A DNA stretch of 7,786 nt from positions 1 to 7,786 of the forward strand of contig JAAVAG010000043.1 in NCBI GenBank assembly GCA_014804185.1. Reading direction: 5' to 3'. The notes below the pieces were generated by a model that was given only the letters and a program-made list of their open reading frames with translations, had not been told where the DNA came from and did not search any database. The translations under genes and the position numbers were made by a program. Numbering within the stretch: the first letter of the stretch is position 1; each line of letters opens with the position of its first letter. Shown here piece after piece: positions 1-5,353 of this stretch. The stretch is from Lachnospiraceae bacterium. Its GTDB lineage: Bacteria > Bacillota > Clostridia > Lachnospirales > Lachnospiraceae.

Positions 1-1
1 A

Positions 2-112
2 GGAAAGGCTGACATCGACTTCCGAAATGACGATAACAACGAGGCTTTTGAACGACACCTCGCCAAACTCAGAGGTCAGAAAAACAGAACGGCAAGCGGT
101 TTCGGAAAGTGA
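2..112 (+). CDS. C-terminal tail of an unidentified protein (5' end outside window)
   Basis: An open frame runs from the left edge to TGA at 110-112 and gives 36 residues ending TASGFGK. The tail is hydrophilic and charged (a DIDFRNDDNNEAFERH stretch, then a Lys/Arg-rich end) with no membrane segment. Its GC content and codon use resemble the relaxase gene downstream, so it probably belongs to the same mobile element. No family can be assigned from so short a piece. An accessory mobilization protein or coupling-protein tail is possible from position alone. The frame is open but its coding status rests only on composition and context. Confidence 0.5.
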   Translation, partial: GKADIDFRNDDNNEAFERHLAKLRGQKNRTASGFGK

Positions 113-163
113 GGTCTACAGGAGTTCAGGGTGTGGAAAACAGACAGGGCTTGCCCTTGTTAT

Positions 164-206
164 AGCCCACTATAACTACTCCGCTTCGCTCCCGTAGTTG
201 TGGGCT
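164..206. other. Long inverted repeat upstream of the relaxase gene; candidate oriT
   Basis: The left arm is AGCCCAC-TAT-AACTAC (164-179) and the right arm is GTAGTT-GTGGGCT (194-206). The arms pair over 13 bp, with a TAT bulge in the left arm and a 14-nt loop (180-193). A small AGGGC-TT-GCCCT hairpin (146-157) precedes it. MOBV-family relaxases typically act on an inverted repeat just upstream of their own gene, which is where this one lies, about 235 bp before the relaxase start. The family link is established knowledge; calling this the oriT is inference, and no nick site is assigned. A regulatory hairpin in the relaxase mRNA leader is the main alternative. Confidence 0.5.
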
Positions 207-217
207 CTCCCGAGGGG

Positions 218-404
218 CTTAAGGCTCTGCCCTAAGAACCCGCAATGGCGCTGCCCTTGACCCGGTCTGGGCGTTTCACCCCCGACACCCCCGAGCAGGA
301 AGTGACCCTCTCCCTGCACCCTCCGCTTAGGGCGTTCACCCCTAAGAACCCATCGTCGGGAGTGACCCTCTCCCGACACCCTCCGCTCAGACCCTTCGTC
401 TGAG
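218..404 (+). repeat. Hairpin array with 60-bp repeat unit in the relaxase leader
   Basis: This is a series of alternating stem-loops. Type A stems carry TGACCC in the loop: 295-301/311-317 (one A-C mismatch) and 355-361/371-377 (GTCGGGA/TCCCGAC, perfect). Type B stems are CTTAAGG/CCCTAAG (218-224/230-236, one mismatch), CTTAGGG/CCCTAAG (326-332/340-346) and CTCAGAC/GTCTGAG (386-392/398-404). The A-B pair at 295-346 recurs exactly 60 bp later at 355-404, sharing the linker ACCCTCCGCT (318-327, 378-387) and a following AGAACC. A degenerate A-like unit (GCCC/GGGC around TTGACCCGG) lies at 253-272. Stem bases differ between units on both sides so that pairing is kept. Together with 164-206 this fills the 113-440 spacer; I see no gene there. 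Confidence 0.8.
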
Positions 405-440
405 AACCCGCGATTTTGAAACACCCACCGCTAAAGAATT

Positions 441-1916
441 ATGAAGACAGGTATAAAGTTCAAGCCCTGCAACGTAGGCACTGCCGAGGCGCACAACCGC
501 CGCGACAGAGCCTACTGCGAGGCGGTTGCCCGAAAGTTCGGGCACACATATTTCTGGGACGAGTACCGCCACCTCAATCAGAGCTGGCGCAACCCGTCCT
601 ATGACAAGCCTCTGCCGGAGCTGCTTGAGGACATGAAGGTGCTTGTGAAGCAGAAGACGGGACGCGCCATGCAGTGCAAGCCCGTCGAGACCACCGACCG
701 CAAGACAGGCAAGAAGAAGACACGATCCGGCTGCTCCGCCATACGCGAAGGGTGTCCCCCCATAAAGCCGGACACGCGGATCGAGGATTTCGAACCTTTT
801 ATCCGTTGGCTCAATGGCTATGGCATTTCGGTCATCAGCATCGACCTCCATCATGACGAGGGACACGCCGACCCTGACACTGACGACCTGAGGCAGAACC
901 ACCACGCGCACATCATAGTCGACTGGCTCAATCATGAGACCGGAAAGACCGTCAAGATCGACAACAATGTCTGCAAGGAGATGCAGACCGTACTTGCCGA
1001 AAGTCTCGGCATGGAGCGTGGAACGCCGAAGGAGGACACCGGGATCGAGGGTCTGTCGGCTATCGAATACAAAGAGAAGATGGCGACGGCACATGTCAGG
1101 CAGTTGAAGCAGGAGCAGCTGGAACTTGAGAACCGGAAGTCCAAGCTACTGAAGGAACAGGCGACCAAGGAAACGGAGATAGCAGAACTTGAAGTCCGGC
1201 GGATCGAGAAGCAGAAAGCCCTCGATGCAGAGAGCGGCAGCGCGTTGAAGAGCGGCCTCGCCAACATATTCGGCAAGGGGAAATATGCAGAGATAGAGCG
1301 TGAGAACGTCCGGCTGAAGTCGGAGATCGAGACCGCCAACACTGAACGCGACAATGCTTTGGTAAGGGTGGAGGAAATGGAGGAACAGGTGGCGCAGATA
1401 CCGAGACTCGCCGAGGAACGCGCCCTGATGGTGATTGAGAAGAAGGAGATCCTTTACAAGAAAGAGGTGCAGAAGATACGCAAGGAGCACAATGACACCT
1501 TATTTACCCTTCAGTCGCGGTATGACGCACTTTCTAAGGAATACCGCAGTCTTGAAAGTGCTACCGCCACAAGGATAGAGAGGCTTGAGTGCGAGAAGTC
1601 AGACCTTCTCGCAAGGCTTAAGGCTATGCTCGATATGCTGCATGAGAAGCTTAAGGAGGCGGTAAAGGCGTTTATGGAGTTCTCCAAGTCGGTATTGAGG
1701 GAGTTCAGCTTACGGCACCGTGACACGATTGTGGAGTACCTTGCCGACAGTCCCGATGTCAGGAACGCAGCCCACACCTTGAAGGTGTTTGCACGCCCAT
1801 TCCTTGACAACCGACAGTTCGACAAAGGTAGCAAGGAGTTGGATCGCCTGACCTCCAATTTCCCTTCTGTCCTGGAGGAAGTGAACCGGACGCAGAACCG
1901 GGGGTTCAGACTGTAA
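441..1916 (+). CDS. mob: MOBV-like relaxase / mobilization protein (Mob_Pre type)
   Basis: A 491-residue protein that probably nicks the element's oriT and leads the strand in conjugative mobilization. An HNxR motif near the N-terminus (H18-N19-R20-R21, within AEAHNRRD) matches motif I of MOBV relaxases, whose histidine is the catalytic nucleophile in the pMV158 MobM family. The metal-site region has H137-H138-D139-E140 and then H154-H155-A-H157, an HxDE...HxH arrangement with an unusually long linker between the two halves. Residues about 215-400 are charged and heptad-like (long coiled coil), as in many Mob/Pre proteins. The start ATG is the first in frame, and NVGTAEAHN homology begins right after it. 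The oriT-like repeat lies directly upstream. The gene is GC-richer than the cargo genes that follow. Family assignment is firm; nicking activity is inferred. Confidence 0.85.
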   Translation: MKTGIKFKPCNVGTAEAHNRRDRAYCEAVARKFGHTYFWDEYRHLNQSWRNPSYDKPLPELLEDMKVLVKQKTGRAMQCKPVETTDRKTGKKKTRSGCSAIREGCPPIKPDTRIEDFEPFIRWLNGYGISVISIDLHHDEGHADPDTDDLRQNHHAHIIVDWLNHETGKTVKIDNNVCKEMQTVLAESLGMERGTPKEDTGIEGLSAIEYKEKMATAHVRQLKQEQLELENRKSKLLKEQATKETEIAELEVRRIEKQKALDAESGSALKSGLANIFGKGKYAEIERENVRLKSEIETANTERDNALVRVEEMEEQVAQIPRLAEERALMVIEKKEILYKKEVQKIRKEHNDTLFTLQSRYDALSKEYRSLESATATRIERLECEKSDLLARLKAMLDMLHEKLKEAVKAFMEFSKSVLREFSLRHRDTIVEYLADSPDVRNAAHTLKVFARPFLDNRQFDKGSKELDRLTSNFPSVLEEVNRTQNRGFRL

Positions 1917-1940
1917 AATCGACCTCAAACAATAGTTTTT

Positions 1941-1986
1941 GCCCCTTATTTGTACTTTTTCTCTGTAACTTACAAATTTTCAGGGC
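1941..1986 (+). terminator. Possible weak terminator after the relaxase gene
   Basis: ATTTGTA (1948-1954) pairs perfectly with TACAAAT (1971-1977), with an outer GCCC/GGGC pairing (1941-1944/1983-1986) across short internal loops. A short T run follows the inner stem. The loop is long (16 nt) and the stem AT-rich, so this would be an inefficient terminator. Its place 30-70 bp after the relaxase stop is the main support. Confidence 0.3.
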
Positions 1987-1994
1987 TTAGAATT

Positions 1995-2024
1995 TTTGTA
2001 TTCCAACTCTTTTGTGTAATTTTG
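1995..2024 (+). promoter_or_regulatory. Candidate Bacteroidetes promoter for the structured RNA / cargo operon
   Basis: TTTG (1995-1998) and an exact TAnnTTTG match, TAATTTTG (2017-2024), are separated by 18 bp, close to the usual 19-21 bp of the Bacteroidetes primary sigma factor -33/-7 elements. Transcription would start near 2028-2032, exactly where the first RNA hairpin begins. AT-rich DNA yields such matches by chance, so the coincidence with the RNA start is the stronger argument. Confidence 0.5.
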
Positions 2025-2027
2025 TAT

Positions 2028-2236
2028 TTGGATTGGCTATTGTCAGTCCAAGACATTTTGGTAAAATAAGAAGCGTTATGCTTATCTTGTAGGTGAAAAC
2101 GTAGGAAATTTTCAGACAGGACAAGGGTTAGCATAGTGATTCTCACGCGTATCGCGTGGGTCACTATTGTTACATCTGTCCTAATGGTTTCCTACGACCA
2201 TCACTTACGACGTGGCATAGTTGGCTCACGTTTTTT
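2028..2236 (+). ncRNA. Candidate structured RNA (about 205 nt) of unknown family
   Basis: No coding frame is convincing here, but secondary structure is dense. Hairpin 1 (2028-2037/2042-2051) has 10 continuous pairs including two G-U wobbles, which favours RNA over DNA structure. Hairpin 2 is ATTTT/AAAAT (2055-2059/2063-2067). Hairpin 3 is AAGC/GCTT (2071-2074/2080-2083) with a possible AAG/CTT extension. A compound hairpin then spans 2089-2208: GTAGGTGA/TCACTTAC (one G-U), CGTAGGAAA/TTTCCTACG, AGGACA/TGTCCT, TAGC/GTTA, ATAGTGA/TCACTAT and CACGCG/CGCGTG with a TAT loop, separated by small internal loops. A terminator hairpin with six T's closes the unit at 2210-2236, and a promoter-like sequence sits just before 2028. 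It could be a free small RNA or the leader of the exported-protein operon. I do not recognise the family. Confidence 0.55.
2210..2236 (+). terminator. Intrinsic terminator / attenuator at the end of the structured RNA
   Basis: ACGTG-GC (2210-2216) pairs with GC-(T)-CACGT (2224-2231), giving seven pairs with one bulged T, and runs into TTTTTT (2231-2236). It ends 47 bp before the 158-aa gene, and no good promoter match follows it. It may therefore act as a conditional attenuator for the cargo operon rather than only as an end point. Confidence 0.55.
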
Positions 2237-2282
2237 CATATAATGCTATAACACAGAAGTTGAATCAAAAAAACAATAAAAT

Positions 2283-2759
2283 ATGAAGAAAATACTAATT
2301 GCATTACTGGTGTTCACTTCTTTTGCACTGCATGCAAAAGAGGTTGAAGCAATCGTATTGACTACGAGTGACAATGTAAAGGTTGGATTCGTACTCAGTG
2401 AAACGTTTTCTTTGAGATTTAAGGAAAATGTTTTAGAACTAAATGATAGCAATAGTTCCATTTCGTATCAACTTGAGGATATAAGAAGCATTTGTTATCT
2501 ATCCAAAGATGATCTCAACTCTTCCTCCGTTGATGAAGTTATGAACAATGAAAACGCAATGTTAATACAGACCCTATATGATTATCTGCTTATAAAAAAT
2601 GCAGTCAATAAAACAATGAGAGTTTATACCCCAAATGGGAATATGGTCAAAGAATTTATTGTCAAGGACAATGAATATAAAATCAGTCTATCTGAGTTCC
2701 CTAAAGGTATTAGCATAGTTAATTGTAACCATCAAACCATAAAACTTCAAATAAAATGA
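2283..2759 (+). CDS. Exported 158-aa protein with T9SS-like C-terminal module
   Basis: The protein starts with a clear signal peptide (MKKILIALLVFTSFALHAKE; cleavage probably after HA near residue 18). Residues about 20-75 resemble the small beta module frequent in Bacteroidales exported proteins, ending in a pattern like YQLEDIRSICYL. Residues about 110-158 (MRVYTPNGN..., then FPKGISIVN and QTIKLQIK) resemble the C-terminal beta domain of type IX secretion cargo, though this is pattern recognition only. The start is the first ATG after a purine/A-rich stretch. Its last bases overlap the next gene (ATGA), so translation of the two is probably coupled. AT-rich codon use sets both apart from the relaxase and traG. 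The function is unknown; a small surface or periplasmic partner of the next protein is possible. Confidence 0.75.
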   Translation: MKKILIALLVFTSFALHAKEVEAIVLTTSDNVKVGFVLSETFSLRFKENVLELNDSNSSISYQLEDIRSICYLSKDDLNSSSVDEVMNNENAMLIQTLYDYLLIKNAVNKTMRVYTPNGNMVKEFIVKDNEYKISLSEFPKGISIVNCNHQTIKLQIK

Positions 2760-4912
2760 GAAATTTGACTTTTTTAAGTGTGATGATTTTTCTATTAATA
2801 GGAATCAAGTCTTTTGCCCAAAGTTGGAGTTTAAATGTTCCAGATCGCAATTCTATCAATGTTATGCTGGTAGATTCAATTACCTATGGGAGTGTAGAGG
2901 GAAGATTTACTGAATCAATATGGCGTGATGGAAAAGTCTTCTCTAATAGAACACCTTCATACGGAGAAGAACTTACGCTTAACGAAGAAGAACTTTGTTA
3001 TCAGTATGCGACCATGGAGGAAGATGGTGTAGACGCAGTTGTAACTGGAAATGGTTTATTTGCTATACTTAAACCATTAGAAAATGGTGGTTACATATAT
3101 GTTGACGGTATAGTTGGAGAAACCAATACTGAACAAATGCTTTTTGATGAGAATGGACTCTTTAAGGCTATATATATTGATGGAATTGGATCTCTTTGTG
3201 CTTTTTATACAGAGGAGTCTCTAATTTTATATGATGAAATAGGTAATATTTTCTCTATCATTCCTTTTAAAGACCTAATGTCAGAGACAGATGATATAGA
3301 ACAACGAGTAATTTCAAGGGCAACTGTTATTACTAGAAATCCTATCTATAAGACACTGAAGCTGCGCTCAACAATTAAAGACTTTATAAAAAAACCTATA
3401 AAATCTACAACAAAAGCATTACTTCAATATATTTTGAGCCAAGAAGCTGGTCGATATGGAGATATGATAAATGATTTTGTTGACTTGGTGATAGACAATA
3501 CTGATATTCTTTCATGGTTACAATCATTAGAAAGAATGCAGGAAATTTTCTTCTTTGGCAATACTTCACTTAAAACTCTTCCCGCAAAAGAGAGGAGCCT
3601 AACAAATTATGATTTATCATGTGAAGTAATCGCATCTTCAGAATCCGTACCTTTATTTAACCAGCCCAACATACATATAAACAACTGTACACATACATTA
3701 AAAATGACATTGAGGCCATCCTCAATAATTTCTAATGATTCCAAACAACAAAAGGAAAAGCAAATTAGTAGTGCTGGAACAGAAACCTTTTCCTTTAATG
3801 TAATGGATTTAGAGGCTTTATACTACTATGAACCGTCTTTAACTATAAATGTAAATGCTCAAATAATAACGGAACTGCCAATTTTTAATTTTCTAATTAT
3901 TTCACCCACTATCCCTTTAATTCTTCCATTCGACGTAAGTTGTACCATTTATGGAGAAGAATTAGATTTTGCAACTGGAGGAGTAAACTCTAATGTAATA
4001 AGCGTAGAAAATGTAGAAATTACATCAGCAGACGTTATATGCAGTTTTTCTGAATGCCCTGAAGGAGCAATATGTCAGATACTTGTTACTTCTATTGGCT
4101 CAGATTTGACAATGATTTTCAATGGAGAACCTAATAAGGATCAACAAACAGTTAAAGTTTCGGGTCTCACTCCGCTAACTGACTATTCAGTTGAAAGTAG
4201 AATTATGTATAAGGATATTCCTTATTGGTCTAGTTCAAATGTATGTTTTAAAACGACCGGTCCATCGGGAGGAGTGATCTCAATAGATTATGATAATGTT
4301 ACTACAAATTCTGCTGTGGTAACTTGTAAGTTTACCGGAGTAGGAGCTGGAGTAGAATGTGGAATAATCGTAGAAGGCGAAGATGGTCAAAGCCAAACGA
4401 TAGCTGCTAATAACACGGAAGAAGAACAAGATATTACAATTTCAGGTCTAGAGCCTGGAACAAAATATACATGTTATGGTTTTGTTAAGCTAACCCATTC
4501 TAACGGTACTTATTATCATCAAGAATCAAATGGATTATCATTTACTACTAAGATACCAGGAATTTCTGGAACCTGGAATGTTGTTGAGACATATTCCACT
4601 AGACCCTTCCCGGGAGCAGAATGGGAAACTAAAACTAGAGAATATACTCTTCACTTAAACACAGATGGCAGTGTAAATGTAGAAGGTCTAGGATATGATT
4701 ATATTGGAGGCAGTTGGGGTTATGGTAATGGACGCTTTGGGGCAACTTGTCACGTAATTGCAACTCAAACCCAAAATTCGTGGGATAGATATGAAGGAGT
4801 TGTTGACGATATAAAAAATCCCCAAAAGATTACAGGGACAAGGTATGTTGGAAATATGAATCAAGTAACAAATGTCGAAAATGCTGCTGGTTCAATAGTA
4901 ATGACACGGTAA
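2756..4912 (+). CDS. Large exported protein with fibronectin type III-like domains
   Basis: This 718-residue protein has a signal peptide (residues about 1-22, ending SFAQ) without a lipobox cysteine. Residues 23-400 form an unrecognised, mostly beta region with a helical part near 200-265. Two consecutive fibronectin type III-like repeats follow at about 412-502 and 506-599. Each has a TSADV/TNSAVV strand, a VSGLTPLTDY or ISGLEPGTKY signature and a closing F-K/T-T strand. A compact C-terminal beta domain (about 602-718) begins GISGTWNVVETYS and ends GSIVMTR, lipocalin-like in style but not assignable. It starts by ATGA overlap with the 158-aa gene and is followed by a strong terminator. Adhesion or binding at the cell surface is a guess from the domains. 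No catalytic motif is visible. Confidence 0.8.
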   Translation: MRNLTFLSVMIFLLIGIKSFAQSWSLNVPDRNSINVMLVDSITYGSVEGRFTESIWRDGKVFSNRTPSYGEELTLNEEELCYQYATMEEDGVDAVVTGNGLFAILKPLENGGYIYVDGIVGETNTEQMLFDENGLFKAIYIDGIGSLCAFYTEESLILYDEIGNIFSIIPFKDLMSETDDIEQRVISRATVITRNPIYKTLKLRSTIKDFIKKPIKSTTKALLQYILSQEAGRYGDMINDFVDLVIDNTDILSWLQSLERMQEIFFFGNTSLKTLPAKERSLTNYDLSCEVIASSESVPLFNQPNIHINNCTHTLKMTLRPSSIISNDSKQQKEKQISSAGTETFSFNVMDLEALYYYEPSLTINVNAQIITELPIFNFLIISPTIPLILPFDVSCTIYGEELDFATGGVNSNVISVENVEITSADVICSFSECPEGAICQILVTSIGSDLTMIFNGEPNKDQQTVKVSGLTPLTDYSVESRIMYKDIPYWSSSNVCFKTTGPSGGVISIDYDNVTTNSAVVTCKFTGVGAGVECGIIVEGEDGQSQTIAANNTEEEQDITISGLEPGTKYTCYGFVKLTHSNGTYYHQESNGLSFTTKIPGISGTWNVVETYSTRPFPGAEWETKTREYTLHLNTDGSVNVEGLGYDYIGGSWGYGNGRFGATCHVIATQTQNSWDRYEGVVDDIKNPQKITGTRYVGNMNQVTNVENAAGSIVMTR

Positions 4913-4935
4913 ACTAAAAACTAATGTTCATATAT

Positions 4936-4970
4936 AATAGGTTATCTAAATTTTGATAACCTATTTTTAT
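4936..4970 (+). terminator. Rho-independent terminator after the cargo operon
   Basis: AATAGGTTATC (4936-4946) and GATAACCTATT (4955-4965) form a perfect 11-bp stem with an 8-nt loop, followed by a T-rich tract. It lies 23 bp after the stop of the 718-aa gene. The A tract and symmetry could also let it serve convergent transcripts. Confidence 0.85.
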
Positions 4971-4985
4971 TTACCTCTGCAAGAT

Positions 4986-5050
4986 GTGTTTTTGTCCGAC
5001 ATTCGCGATGCGATCGTCGGATATAAAACACCCCTGCAAGGGGAAGCCCC
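4986..5050. repeat. Cluster of strong inverted repeats
   Basis: Outer arms GTGTTTT (4986-4992) and AAAACAC (5025-5031), middle arms TCCGAC (4995-5000) and GTCGGA (5016-5021), and inner arms TCGC (5003-5006) and GCGA (5010-5013) nest into one 46-nt hairpin with small bulges. Immediately after come three alternating tracts, CCCCT-GCA-AGGGG-AAG-CCCCT (5031-5050), that can form two mutually exclusive hairpins. No T run follows on either strand, so it is not a simple terminator. Candidates are an oriT or element-end structure, or a protein-binding site. Confidence 0.6.
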
Positions 5051-5075
5051 TCGACCCGATTAAACGTGAAGACAA

Positions 5076-5091
5076 GAGCCAAAATTGGCTC
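5076..5091. repeat. Short perfect inverted repeat
   Basis: GAGCCAA (5076-5082) and TTGGCTC (5085-5091) are separated by AA. No T run follows, so a terminator is unlikely; an operator or part of the preceding hairpin cluster is possible. Confidence 0.6.
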
Positions 5092-5256
5092 TACAGCCTA
5101 TTGAGCACACAAAATCGCCCTATTTTACTGCGTTAAATCTTGTAAATATAAATAGAATAAAGTTAATTCACAAGTGGGGTTTAAGCAGAAATACCTAATT
5201 TAGCCTATATACTTCTAACTGTCTGAAAACACAAAACTTACGTTAGGGAACACATT

Positions 5257-5288
5257 TTTGCATTATTCTTTCAAAATCTGTACCTTTC
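5257..5288 (+). promoter_or_regulatory. Candidate Bacteroidetes promoter reading into truncated traG
   Basis: TTTG (5257-5260) is followed after 20 bp by TACCTTTC (5281-5288), one base off the TAnnTTTG -7 element, at the preferred spacing. The predicted start near 5295 would give a leader of about 60 nt before ATG 5354, containing the palindrome at 5309-5329. It would supply transcription to the tra genes cut off from their original upstream promoter. Confidence 0.45.
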
Positions 5289-5308
5289 CTGTATGCTTTT
5301 CTATAAAT

Positions 5309-5329
5309 CTATGCTGATTATCAGCATAG
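5309..5329. repeat. Near-perfect 21-bp palindrome upstream of truncated traG
   Basis: CTATGCTGAT (5309-5318) and ATCAGCATAG (5320-5329) are exact reverse complements around a single central T. The palindrome lies between the candidate promoter and the traG frame, 18 bp before the apparent traG junction. It could be an operator, a recombinase site or a leader hairpin; no T run follows that would make it a terminator. Confidence 0.75.
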
Positions 5330-5353
5330 TAAGGGCTTTCATATGGATTCCAC

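Larger units (their letters stand above)
4971..5353. other. Gene-free spacer before truncated traG
   Basis: I find no convincing coding frame across this stretch. It changes from a GC-rich, hairpin-dense first half (4986-5091) to an AT-rich second half carrying a promoter-like sequence and a near-perfect palindrome. Stops occur in the traG frame immediately upstream (TAG 5327-5329, TAA 5330-5332). It is therefore not a decayed traG 5' end in that frame. It may be the terminal region of the element that carries the relaxase and cargo genes. Confidence 0.6.

Noticed and set aside
218..404. CRISPR-like array from the 60-bp periodicity
   Set aside because: Only two full units, the conserved part is loops and linkers rather than one constant repeat, and no cas genes are present.
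387..1094. Long minus-strand open frames opposite the relaxase gene (also opposite traG at 5597-6109)
   Set aside because: They are mirror frames of strongly coding plus-strand genes, with no signal peptide, domain or promoter support.
2109..2119. TTTTCAGACAG recurring inverted at 5219-5229, as possible element end repeats
   Set aside because: An 11-nt match is expected several times by chance in a window this size, and the flanking bases do not extend it.
1970..2164. 64-codon minus-strand open frame in the AT-rich spacer
   Set aside because: Its sequence is low-complexity and the region is better explained by RNA structure on the plus strand.
2028..2236. Retron msr-msd RNA
   Set aside because: Short hairpins followed by a long hairpin fit loosely, but the genes that follow encode secreted proteins and no reverse transcriptase is in the window.
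4971..5347. Group II intron 3' end interrupting traG
   Set aside because: No domain V-like hairpin or intron 3' end pattern precedes the junction, and no intron-encoded reverse transcriptase is present.
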